The position numbers were made by a program, and so were the translations under genes. Below are positions 6,594-14,828 of a stretch of DNA of 64,000 nt, piece after piece (the first letter of the stretch is position 1; each line of letters begins with the position of its first letter). Origin of the DNA: Maricaulis sp034670125 (lineage in GTDB: Bacteria; Pseudomonadota; Alphaproteobacteria; Caulobacterales; Maricaulaceae); contig NZ_JAXMOC010000003.1 of NCBI RefSeq assembly GCF_034670125.1, positions 434,001-498,000 of the forward strand. Reading direction: 5' to 3'. The notes below the pieces were generated by a model. The model worked only from the letters and a program-made list of their open reading frames with translations, searched no databases and had not been told where the DNA came from.

Positions 6594-9500
6594 CGCCGGG
6601 CTTTGCCGAGCTTCTCACCGCCAGCAATTTCACCTTCCTGACCGGGGCCTCGCATCCCGACGAGATGGCGGCGCAGGCGGCGGCGTTGGGTCTGACCGCC
6701 ATCGGGCTGGCCGACCGCAACTCCTTTGCCGGCATGGTCCGCGCCCATCTGGCCGCGAAGGATGCCGGGATCACGCTGGTCCCGGGCACCCGACTGGTCA
6801 CCCGTTGCGGCCTGGAAATTGCCGCCTACCCGACCGATCTGGACGCCTGGGCCCGCCTGACCCGCCTGCTCACCGACGCCAATTTCGCGGCCACCAAGGG
6901 CGATTGCGATCTGCACGCCGGGGATGTCGCCGCTGCGTCAAAGGGTCAGGTCCTGCTGGTCATCCCGCCGCGCGAACCCGACCGCGCCTGGCAGGACAAG
7001 GTCACCGCCCTTTTGCCGACGCTGAATGGCGAGACCCATCTGGTGCTGACGCGCTGGTTTGACGGCCGCGATGGCGAACGCCTGCACCGGCTCAGCGCAC
7101 TGGCGCGGGGCTGGGGCCTGACCACGGTCGCCAGCACCGATGCCCGCTATCACGCCCCCGGTCGCAAGCCGCTGGCCGACGTCGTCACCTGCATTCGCGA
7201 GCATGTCCGCATTGACGAGGCCGGCTTCCATCTCGCCGCCAACGCCGAACGCCATCTCAAGCCCGCCGCCGAGATCCATCGCCTGTTCGACGGCTATGAA
7301 GACGCGGTGGCCCGCTCGGTCGAGATTGCCCGGCGGCTGACCTTCTCGCTCGACGAGCTGGTCTATAATTATCCCGACGAGGTGATCGGCGAGAACGAGA
7401 CCCCGAACGAGACGCTGCGCCGCCTCGCCGCCGAAGGCCTGAAGACGCGCTATCCCGGTGGCGCCCCGGACAAGATCAGGACCGCCGTCGCCACCGAGCT
7501 CGACCTGATCGAACAGCTCGACTACCCGTCCTACTTCCTCACCGTGCAGGACGTGATCCGCTTTGCCCGTTCACGCGGCATATTGTGCCAGGGGCGCGGC
7601 TCGGCAGCCAATTCGGCGGTCTGCTTCGCCATCGGCATCACCGAGGTCGACCCGGACCGGATCGACCTCCTGTTCGAGCGCTTCATCTCGGCCGAGCGCG
7701 GCGAGCCACCCGATATCGATGTCGACTTCGAACACAATCGCCGCGAAGAGGTGATCCAGTATGTCTATGAGAAATACGGACGCCGCCGCGCCGCCATGAC
7801 CGCGACGGTCAATTGCTATCGCCCGCGCGGCGCCGTGCGCGAGGTCGGCAAGGTGTTCGGCCTGTCCGGCGATGTGATCTCGGCGGTCTCGAAAAGCCTG
7901 TGGGGCTGGTCCTCCGGCGAAATCCAGGAAGAGCGCATCCGCGACGAGCTGGGCCTCGATCCGGACAGCCCGGCCCTGGCCATGACGCTGCGCTATGCCC
8001 GCGAACTGATGGGTTTTCCGCGCCATCTCGCCCAGCACCCCGGCGGTTTCGTGATGACCCGCGCCCGGCTTGACGAAATCGTGCCGCTGCACAATGCCGC
8101 CATGCCCGAACGCACCATGCTGGAATGGGACAAGGAGGATATCGACGCGCTCGGCCTGATGAAGGTCGATGTGCTGGGCCTGGGCATGCTGACCTGTGTT
8201 GCCCGCGCCTTCGAACTGCTGGCCACCCATCATGGTCGCCATCTGACCATGGCCACCGTCCCGGCCGAAGACCCGTCCGTCTATGACATGATCTGCCGGG
8301 CCGACACGGTCGGCGTGTTCCAGATCGAGAGCCGGGCCCAAATGACGATGTTGCCGCGACTCAAGCCGCGCAATTTCTATGATCTGGTGATCGAGGTCGC
8401 CATCGTCCGGCCCGGCCCGATCCAGGGTGACATGGTGCATCCCTATCTGCGCCGCCGACGCGGCGAGGAAGTGGTGGAGTATCCGTCCCAGGCGCTGGAG
8501 GACGTGCTCGGCAAGACACTCGGCGTGCCGCTCTTCCAGGAACAGGCGATGCGGATCGCCATCGTCGCCGCCGGCTTCACCCCGTCCGAAGCCGACCGGT
8601 TGCGGCGCTCCATGGCGGCTTTCCGGCGCTCCGGCTCGATCCATGAAATGGGCCAGAAGCTGATGAATGGCATGATCGCCAATGGCTATGAGCCCGCTTT
8701 CGCCGAGCGCTGCTTCAAGCAACTGGAGGGCTTCGGCGAATACGGCTTCCCCGAGAGTCACGCCGCCAGCTTCGCGCTGATTGTCTGGGTCTCGTGCTGG
8801 CTCAAGCATTATTATCCCGACGTCTTCCTCGCCGCGATGCTGAACAGCCAGCCGATGGGGTTTTATGCCCCGGCCCAGCTGGTTCGCGATGCCCGCGAGC
8901 ATGATGTCGAGGTGCGCCCGCCGGACATCAATCACTCCGACTGGGATGCCACGCTGGAAGAGACCGCGATGCCGCGCCGCGACGGCACCGGCATGCGCTT
9001 CGCCGTGCGCCTCGGCCTGCGCCAGATCAAGGGCATGAAGGAGCCCGCCGCCGCCCGTCTCGTTGCCGCCCGCCAGGCTGCGGGCCCGTTCGACAGCATT
9101 GCCGACCTGGCCCGGCGGGCCCGGCTCGACAAGGGTTCGCTCGACCGGCTGACCAATGCCGACGCGGTCGGCTCGCTGGACCTGGACCGGCGCAAGGCCA
9201 GCTGGACCGCTCTCGCCGAGGCCGGCAAACCACTCCCCCTCTTCCAGCATGCCGACAGCTGGGGCACCGAGCATCCCGTTGCCCTGCCGGAACTGACCGG
9301 CGGCGAGCAGGTCGCCCAGGATTACGCCACGCTGCGCCTGTCCCTGAAAGCTCACCCGTTGAGCTTTTTCCGCGGCGAGTTGGCCGAGACCGGGCATGTG
9401 CCCTGCGCGGCCCTGGGTGAGATGCGCGACGGGCGCTGGGTCACCCTGGCCGGGCTGGTGCTGGTCCGGCAGAGACCCGGCTCGGCCTCGGGCGTCATCT

Positions 9501-9838
9501 TCGCCACGCTGGAGGACGAGACCGGCATCGCCAATGTCATCGTCTGGCCCAGCTGCTTCGAACGCCACCGCCGCCTGGTGATGTCCTCCAAGCTGATGGG
9601 CGTGACCGGGCGGGTGCAAAAGGAGGGCCGCGTCATCCATGTCGTCGCCAACCGACTGGTCGACCATTCCTGGCGCCTCGCCGCACTTGCTGACGGCGCT
9701 GATTTCGCGGAAACCGTCGCCCGCGCCGATGAAATCGCCCGCCCCAATGCCGACCCCCGAACCGTCGCCCTCTATCGCCGCGTCATGCAGGGCGAACGGT
9801 TGGAGGACATATTGCCCAAGAGCCGGGATTTTCATTGA
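6590..9838 (+). CDS. dnaE2: Error-prone DNA polymerase DnaE2 (ImuC)
   Basis: 1082 residues, full length for DnaE2, the C-family polymerase that performs translesion synthesis in the ImuA-ImuB-DnaE2 mutasome. An N-terminal PHP domain begins near ASNFTFLTGASHPDE and runs to about residue 270. The polymerase core includes CQGRGSAANSAVCF and PPDIDVDFEHNRREEV (about residues 372-387), which carries catalytic acidic residues. The C-terminal OB-fold part is present (VTLAGLVLVRQRPGSA). The start overlaps the DUF559 stop (ATGA). Transcription is probably from the LexA-controlled imuA promoter about 3 kb upstream, reading through the inserted module. Confidence 0.95.
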   Translation: MTPGFAELLTASNFTFLTGASHPDEMAAQAAALGLTAIGLADRNSFAGMVRAHLAAKDAGITLVPGTRLVTRCGLEIAAYPTDLDAWARLTRLLTDANFAATKGDCDLHAGDVAAASKGQVLLVIPPREPDRAWQDKVTALLPTLNGETHLVLTRWFDGRDGERLHRLSALARGWGLTTVASTDARYHAPGRKPLADVVTCIREHVRIDEAGFHLAANAERHLKPAAEIHRLFDGYEDAVARSVEIARRLTFSLDELVYNYPDEVIGENETPNETLRRLAAEGLKTRYPGGAPDKIRTAVATELDLIEQLDYPSYFLTVQDVIRFARSRGILCQGRGSAANSAVCFAIGITEVDPDRIDLLFERFISAERGEPPDIDVDFEHNRREEVIQYVYEKYGRRRAAMTATVNCYRPRGAVREVGKVFGLSGDVISAVSKSLWGWSSGEIQEERIRDELGLDPDSPALAMTLRYARELMGFPRHLAQHPGGFVMTRARLDEIVPLHNAAMPERTMLEWDKEDIDALGLMKVDVLGLGMLTCVARAFELLATHHGRHLTMATVPAEDPSVYDMICRADTVGVFQIESRAQMTMLPRLKPRNFYDLVIEVAIVRPGPIQGDMVHPYLRRRRGEEVVEYPSQALEDVLGKTLGVPLFQEQAMRIAIVAAGFTPSEADRLRRSMAAFRRSGSIHEMGQKLMNGMIANGYEPAFAERCFKQLEGFGEYGFPESHAASFALIVWVSCWLKHYYPDVFLAAMLNSQPMGFYAPAQLVRDAREHDVEVRPPDINHSDWDATLEETAMPRRDGTGMRFAVRLGLRQIKGMKEPAAARLVAARQAAGPFDSIADLARRARLDKGSLDRLTNADAVGSLDLDRRKASWTALAEAGKPLPLFQHADSWGTEHPVALPELTGGEQVAQDYATLRLSLKAHPLSFFRGELAETGHVPCAALGEMRDGRWVTLAGLVLVRQRPGSASGVIFATLEDETGIANVIVWPSCFERHRRLVMSSKLMGVTGRVQKEGRVIHVVANRLVDHSWRLAALADGADFAETVARADEIARPNADPRTVALYRRVMQGERLEDILPKSRDFH

Positions 9839-9971
9839 GGGGGCGGAAAAGGTCCTGTCCGCCGCGCGGGCCTTGGGGATACGGACGTCGGATCGGACCA
9901 GGCCGGTCCATTGAATGTCGACCTGATCAACCTAGTCTCTTTCGCATAAGGCGAGCTGCCTCGGAGAGATC

Positions 9972-10382
9972 ATGCGCATCAATCGAGTCCTGTTCGCCCT
10001 CGCACTCATCTTGTTCGCAATCACGCTGTACCGTTACTCATCCGGGGCCTGGTACACGGTCGGATACCGGACCGGACTGTTGTCCCTGGACCGCCTGCCC
10101 GAGCACATGCAGGACTGGTTACCAGCCACGCCCCTGTGGCAGGACGCGATTTACCTGGGCGGCTATTTCGGCACCCTGGCATCCATCGTCCTGCTGGTCA
10201 TGCGTCGCTCGATTGTGGTCTGGGTCTATCTGATCGCCGGAGGCTTGGGCCGTCTGGACTGGGCCCTCCTGCCGTTCAGCCCGGCCCCGATGGCCCTGTT
10301 CCTCGGCTGGACCGCCTTCCTGCAATACGCCGTGCTGGTCGGCCTGATGGTCGCCCTCAACCGGCGCGGCTTCTTTCGCTGA
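9972..10382 (+). CDS. Small integral membrane protein of unknown function
   Basis: 136 residues, largely hydrophobic, with about four membrane segments (residues roughly 5-20, 56-77, 80-95 and 105-128). Charged residues concentrate in the first loop (YRTGLLSLDRLPEHMQDWLP). The start ATG is preceded by GGAGAGATC, giving a plausible ribosome binding site. No family was recognised. It is a single gene between dnaE2 and the convergent DUF1295 gene. Confidence 0.6.
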   Translation: MRINRVLFALALILFAITLYRYSSGAWYTVGYRTGLLSLDRLPEHMQDWLPATPLWQDAIYLGGYFGTLASIVLLVMRRSIVVWVYLIAGGLGRLDWALLPFSPAPMALFLGWTAFLQYAVLVGLMVALNRRGFFR

Positions 10383-10465
10383 CACCGGCAAAGACCGTTG
10401 CGACCGCACCCCGGCCCCCGCGCGGTCGGTTCCGGGAGCAACCGCGCGCCATCATGCCCGTCATC

Positions 10466-11242
10466 TCACCCGGCCTTCGGCCACCACGGCACAAAGCCCG
10501 GCGTCCGGGCGACGTAGTCCGCATAGCCGGGGCGGCTTTCGTGCAGGCCGTCCTCCAGCATTTTGGCGCCGGTCCAGCGGGTCAGGGTAAAGGTGAGGAA
10601 GAGGGGACCGATGACGGTCCACCAGCCATCACCGTCGGCGACAGAGATCAGCCACAGGCCCCAGAACAGGACGGCATTGCCGAAATAATTGGGATGGCGG
10701 GTATAGCGCCACAGACCGGTATCCATGACCTGACCCTTGTTGGCCGGGTCGGCCTTGAAGGCGACCAGCTGACGGTCGCCGACCACCTCGAAGGCGAGAC
10801 CGATGGCGAACAGGACGATCCCCGCGATTGCAGCGGGCGCGGCGTAGCTGGCACCCTCCATCACCGCATGCTGAACCGGCAAGGCCGTCACCCACAAGAG
10901 GACACCCTGCAGCCCGAAGACCGCGACCAGCATGAAGACCGCCTCCTTGCCCGGCGGCGAGCGCTCCAGGAGCTTTTGATAGCGCTTGTCCGGCCCCTCA
11001 TGCTGCCAGCGTGTAAACAGGTGATGGCCCAGTCGTAGCGCCCAGATCGCCACAAGTGCGACATACCAGGTCGCGCCATCGGCCCCGGCAAAGAGCAGTG
11101 AAGACAGCGACAGCACGAGAAATCCGAGCGGCCAGATGGCGTCGATATAGGACGGATCCTTGCGCGCAACGCTGAAGGGCCAGGTCAGGACCATGACGCC
11201 GAGGATGACAGCGAGATTGAGGAGGTAAGGGGTCATGGCCAC
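10466..11242 (-). CDS. DUF1295 (steroid 5-alpha reductase-like) membrane protein
   Basis: 258 residues with about six to seven membrane segments. The family signature is clear: RYTRHPNYFGN near residue 180 and FEVVGDRQLVAFKADP before it. The C-terminal MLEDGLHESRPGYADYVARTPGFVPW resembles the NADPH-binding end of isoprenylcysteine methyltransferase and 5-alpha reductase families. The substrate is unknown. It lies 3 nt downstream of the sodium symporter on the same strand and may share its transcript. A start two codons later (MTPYLL) is equally possible. Confidence 0.8.
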   Translation of the reverse strand: MAMTPYLLNLAVILGVMVLTWPFSVARKDPSYIDAIWPLGFLVLSLSSLLFAGADGATWYVALVAIWALRLGHHLFTRWQHEGPDKRYQKLLERSPPGKEAVFMLVAVFGLQGVLLWVTALPVQHAVMEGASYAAPAAIAGIVLFAIGLAFEVVGDRQLVAFKADPANKGQVMDTGLWRYTRHPNYFGNAVLFWGLWLISVADGDGWWTVIGPLFLTFTLTRWTGAKMLEDGLHESRPGYADYVARTPGFVPWWPKAG

Positions 11243-11245
11243 GAT

Positions 11246-12946
11246 CTAGGGCGCCCGTATCCGTTCGACCAGCTCGCGCACTTCGGCCGGCGGCGCCGGC
11301 GTCAGCAGCGAGACCGTCACCGAGACGACAAAGCTGATCATCATGCCGATCGTGCCGAAGCCTTCCGGCGAGACACCGAGGAACCAGTGCTCGGCATCAT
11401 TGGGGATCCAGCCGAAGATCTTGTAGGTGAGGATATAGGCACCGGTGACTCCAAGCCCCGTGACCATGCCGGCAATCGCGCCTTCCTTGCTCATCCGCTG
11501 CCAGAAAATGCCCAGCAGGATGGCCGGGAAGAAGCTGGCGGCTGCGAGCCCGAAGGCCAGCGCCACGACCGAGGCGACAAAGCCCGGTGGATAGATGCCG
11601 GCAAGGATGGCGATCAGCACCGCCCCGGTCGCCGACAGGCGGGCGATCAGGAGTTCCTGCCGGTCAGTCATCGATTTGAACAACACCTTGCGGCACAGGT
11701 CATGCGAGATCGAGGACGAGATGACCAGCAACAGGCCCGCTGCCGTCGACAGGGCAGCGGCGATGCCGCCGGCGACGACCAGGCCGATCACCCAGCCGGG
11801 CAGGTTGGCGATCTCCGGATTGGCCAGCACGAAGATGTCGCGATTGAGCGTGGTGACCTCGTTGACCTCAGGGTCGGCGCGATACTGGATCCGGCCATCG
11901 CCATTGCGGTCCTCGAAGGCCAGAAGGCCGGTATTTTCCCAACGATGGAACCAGTCCGGCGTCGCGCTTTCGCCGTTGGCCAGGACCGTGGTTTCGGCGT
12001 CATAGACGCTCTCATTCACCGTCTCGATGAAATTGGTTCGGGCAAAGACCGCCACGGCTGGCGCGGTCAGATAGAGAATACCGATGAAGAGCAGTGCCCA
12101 GCCGGCCGATTTGCGGGCATCGGCGGCCTTGGGAACGGTGAAGAAGCGCACAATGACATGCGGCAGGCCGGCGGTTCCCGCCATCAGCGCCAGGGTGATC
12201 GCGAACACGTCGAACGTGGACTTCGAGCCATCTGTATAGGGCGCGAAGCCGAGCTCGGTCAGCATGCCGTCGAGCTTCATCAGGAGCGGCGTGCCATCGG
12301 CGACATTGCCGACAAAACCCAGCTGGGGCACGGGCGATCCGGTCAACTGCAACGAAATGAAGATCGCCGGCGTCATGAAGGCAAAGATCATCACGCAATA
12401 CTGGGCGACCTGGGTGTAGGTGATGCCCTTCATGCCGCCGAGGGTGGCGTACATCAGCACCACCAGTCCGCCGATCACCACACCGGCCTCGATGGGGATT
12501 TCAAGGAAGCGCGAGAAGGCGATGCCAACGCCCTGCATCTGTCCGGCGATATAGGTGAAGGAGACGAAGATCGCGCAGATCACAGCGACCACGCGAGCGG
12601 TGCCGGAGTAATAGCGGTCGCCGATGAAGTCCGGCACGGTGAACTTGCCGAAGCGTCTGAGATAGGGGGCCAGGAGCAGGGCCAGAAGCACATAGCCCCC
12701 GGTCCAGCCCATCAGGAAGACCGAGCCGTCATAGCCGGAAAAGGCGATCAGCCCGGCCATCGACAGGAAGGATGCCGCGCTCATCCAGTCGGCGGCCGTG
12801 GCCATGCCGTTGAAGACCGGCGGAACATGGTGTCCGGCGACGTAGAACTCGTCGGTCGAGCCCACACGGGACGCGATGGCGATGCCGATATAGAGCGCGA
12901 AGGATGTGATGACGAAGAAGCCGGTCCAGAACAGGGTCGCGGTCAT
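11246..12946 (-). CDS. Sodium:solute symporter, large subunit
   Basis: 566 residues with about 13 membrane segments. It belongs to the SSS family variant that pairs with a DUF4212 small protein. SSS features are GHHVPPVFNGMATAADWMSA near residue 40 and the GGMKGITYTQVAQY segment. A large outside loop near residues 310-380 contains an EF-hand-like stretch DRNGDGRIQY. Substrates of this group are probably small organic acids, but nothing here fixes the choice. The start overlaps the DUF4212 gene by 4 nt, indicating coupled translation of a two-subunit transporter. Confidence 0.88.
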   Translation of the reverse strand: MTATLFWTGFFVITSFALYIGIAIASRVGSTDEFYVAGHHVPPVFNGMATAADWMSAASFLSMAGLIAFSGYDGSVFLMGWTGGYVLLALLLAPYLRRFGKFTVPDFIGDRYYSGTARVVAVICAIFVSFTYIAGQMQGVGIAFSRFLEIPIEAGVVIGGLVVLMYATLGGMKGITYTQVAQYCVMIFAFMTPAIFISLQLTGSPVPQLGFVGNVADGTPLLMKLDGMLTELGFAPYTDGSKSTFDVFAITLALMAGTAGLPHVIVRFFTVPKAADARKSAGWALLFIGILYLTAPAVAVFARTNFIETVNESVYDAETTVLANGESATPDWFHRWENTGLLAFEDRNGDGRIQYRADPEVNEVTTLNRDIFVLANPEIANLPGWVIGLVVAGGIAAALSTAAGLLLVISSSISHDLCRKVLFKSMTDRQELLIARLSATGAVLIAILAGIYPPGFVASVVALAFGLAAASFFPAILLGIFWQRMSKEGAIAGMVTGLGVTGAYILTYKIFGWIPNDAEHWFLGVSPEGFGTIGMMISFVVSVTVSLLTPAPPAEVRELVERIRAP

Positions 12947-13272
12947 CGGGCATCCTCCGGTGAGATCGCGTCCGCCGCAATCACATCCGGGCCCGGCCTG
13001 TCATCGCTGCCGAGCCGGTCGGCGAAGCGGGCCTCGAGCCGGTTCATGGCCCAGGCATAGTAGAAGATCAGTACGATGAAGGTGAGGATCGACCCCTGCT
13101 GGGCGAACCAGAAACCGAGCGGCGCCCCGCCCAGCGACACGAGATCCAGCCACGGTCGCAGCAGGATGCCGAATCCGAACGACACCGCAAACCAGATCGC
13201 CAGCAAGACCCCCATCAGGCCGAGATTGGCCCGCCAATACGCCTTGCGCGCCTCAGACTTGTCTTGCGCCAT
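12943..13272 (-). CDS. DUF4212 small subunit of sodium symporter
   Basis: 109 residues with two membrane segments (about residues 16-38 and 50-72). The typical DUF4212 start (AYWRANLGLMGVLLAIWF) and the FYYAWAMNRLEARF end of the second segment identify the family. These proteins are always encoded next to the large symporter. The acidic C-terminal tail (about residues 85-109) is longer than the core domain and looks unstructured. The stop overlaps the symporter start. Confidence 0.88.
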   Translation of the reverse strand: MAQDKSEARKAYWRANLGLMGVLLAIWFAVSFGFGILLRPWLDLVSLGGAPLGFWFAQQGSILTFIVLIFYYAWAMNRLEARFADRLGSDDRPGPDVIAADAISPEDAR

Positions 13273-13397
13273 GTGCTCCCCCAGATTGGTCGCATGTCTA
13301 CTTTTGCAACCTTCGGCGTGAGCTTTGCAAACAAATCCTTAACACACCAGACCTGTTGCAATTCAGGTCAGACCGAATTTGTGGGAGGATGACGACC

Positions 13398-13763
13398 ATG
13401 AGCCAGAATGACCGCCTCACCGACGACGAGAACGCCACCATGCGCATCCTGTGGGACCGCGGCGGCGCGTCTGTCAGCGAGCTTGCCGTGGCCACGCGTC
13501 AGCCGGCTGACACCACCCTCGACGTGCTGCATGGCCTGCGCCGAAAGGGCGCGGTCGAGCGCCAGCAGGACGGTCGAACCATCGTCTACCGTCCGCGCCT
13601 GAATCGCGAAACCGCCCGCACCCATGCGCTGGGTCGGCTATTGTGCGGCGACGCCCCGGCCCAGGACCATGGACTGGGCGTGGTGGTTCTGCGCGAGAGC
13701 GATGTCGACCCGCAGGACTGGGCCGACCTGCAAGCAGAGATCGCCCAGCGCCGCAAGGCCTGA
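13398..13763 (+). CDS. BlaI/MecI/CopY-like transcriptional regulator
   Basis: 121 residues from the second of two in-frame ATGs. The site GGGAGG at 13383-13388 abuts the first ATG (13389) but lies 9 nt before this one. The winged-helix part reads LTDDENATMRILWDRGGASVSELAVA, then TTLDVLHGLRRKGAVERQQDGRTIVYRP, characteristic of BlaI-type repressors. The usual C-terminal dimerisation helix is shortened and altered. No BlaR1-type sensor protease or beta-lactamase gene is adjacent, so this is an orphan regulator. The divergent DUF4212/symporter genes are possible targets. Confidence 0.75.
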   Translation: MSQNDRLTDDENATMRILWDRGGASVSELAVATRQPADTTLDVLHGLRRKGAVERQQDGRTIVYRPRLNRETARTHALGRLLCGDAPAQDHGLGVVVLRESDVDPQDWADLQAEIAQRRKA

Positions 13764-13766
13764 GTC

Positions 13767-14717
13767 CTAGTCTTCGTTGAGAAAATCGCGCAGGTCAGCC
13801 AGCGTTAGCTCCGGCGCCTCCTCGTGTACGACATGGCCCAGACCGGGATAGGTGATCAGCCGGGCATCCGGCATGGCCTCGACAAATTGCGCACCGTGCG
13901 CCGCCGGGATGATGACATCCGCAGCGCCCCAAAGGATCAGGGTTGGCGCTTCGACCTGCCCGAGTTCGGCGGTCGGCTCCGGCAGGGTGAACACCCGCAA
14001 GCGCTCGATCATGGCCTGGCCAACACCGTCCCCGCGCATCAACTGAAGCACCCGTTCGGGCGTTTCCGGCGCCATGGCGGCCGGGTCACCGTAAAGCGCG
14101 CCGGTCGCCGCCGTGATGATCGGTTGGGGCGCCTGCGTCAGGTAGAATTGCACGCCCATTGGCACAGGGACCGGGTTTTCGGTCACACCATTGATCGAGA
14201 AACCACCCGGGGAAAGCAGAACAAGCCGATCCACCTTGGTCGGATGCGTCGCGGCCTGACGCCAGGCGACCAGCCCGCCCAGTGAGTTGCCGATCAGGGT
14301 CGCGCGTTCGATCTGCAACGCGTCCATCAGCCCGTCCAGGAAATCGACCGTTTGCGGCACCGAGTAGCGGGCCTGCGGGTCGGGTCCGGTCAGGCCATGG
14401 CCTGGCAGGTCCATGCGGACGACGCGGTAGTCGGCGGAGAGCGCCTCCGCCCAAGCGTCCCAGCTTTCCAGCGAATGGGAAAACCCATGCACCATGATCA
14501 GGGCCGGGGCGTCCACTGGGCCCTCGATTCGGACACGGGTGCGGACACCGGCCACATCGACAAGACGGTCAGCATCGGTCCACCAGGGCGAGTCCACCGA
14601 GTCCGCCATCGCACCCTCCGAGGGCGTCTCGGAGCCGGTCGATGGCCGGTTGAGGAGATAGACCACAATCCCGGCCAGAAGCGCGAGACCGAGGAGGACA
14701 ACAATCAGAAAGCGCAT
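13767..14717 (-). CDS. Membrane-anchored alpha/beta hydrolase
   Basis: 316 residues from the ATG giving MRFLIVVLLGLALL, an N-terminal signal anchor; the longer open frame upstream has no such signal. The hydrolase fold shows MVHGFSHS (oxyanion region), GNSLGG with the nucleophile Ser, an acidic residue in LILWGAADVI, and GLGHVVHEE with the catalytic His. It is probably a periplasm-facing esterase or lipase-like enzyme with unknown substrate. It lies downstream of the TonB receptor on the same strand but is separated from it by a strong hairpin, so co-transcription is doubtful. Confidence 0.85.
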   Translation of the reverse strand: MRFLIVVLLGLALLAGIVVYLLNRPSTGSETPSEGAMADSVDSPWWTDADRLVDVAGVRTRVRIEGPVDAPALIMVHGFSHSLESWDAWAEALSADYRVVRMDLPGHGLTGPDPQARYSVPQTVDFLDGLMDALQIERATLIGNSLGGLVAWRQAATHPTKVDRLVLLSPGGFSINGVTENPVPVPMGVQFYLTQAPQPIITAATGALYGDPAAMAPETPERVLQLMRGDGVGQAMIERLRVFTLPEPTAELGQVEAPTLILWGAADVIIPAAHGAQFVEAMPDARLITYPGLGHVVHEEAPELTLADLRDFLNED

Positions 14718-14788
14718 GACAAACCCCTGAGCATGAAAATGAGCGCGGCGACACCCGTCAGGGCGCCGCCGCAAGCATAGTCCGGATA

Positions 14789-14817
14789 CGACGGGCGGGG
14801 GAGGTTCCCGCCCGTCG
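14789..14817 (-). terminator. Hairpin after the TonB receptor gene
   Basis: A perfect 11-nt stem (CGACGGGCGGG at 14789-14799 with CCCGCCCGTCG at 14807-14817) and a 7-nt loop lie just after the receptor stop. No T-tract follows, so termination may be partial or need a factor. Confidence 0.5.
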
Positions 14818-14828
14818 CAATCGGCAGC

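Noticed and set aside
7571..9835. 754-codon open frame opposite dnaE2
   Set aside because: It is a GC-driven antisense shadow; its composition is Gly/Ala/Arg/His-rich with no family features, and dnaE2 is certain.
9842..9863. Possible terminator hairpin after dnaE2
   Set aside because: Only a 6-nt stem (GGCGGA/TCCGCC) with a 10-nt loop and no T-run.
11387..13060. 557-codon open frame opposite the sodium symporter
   Set aside because: Antisense shadow of a well-defined membrane protein; highly charged and without domains.
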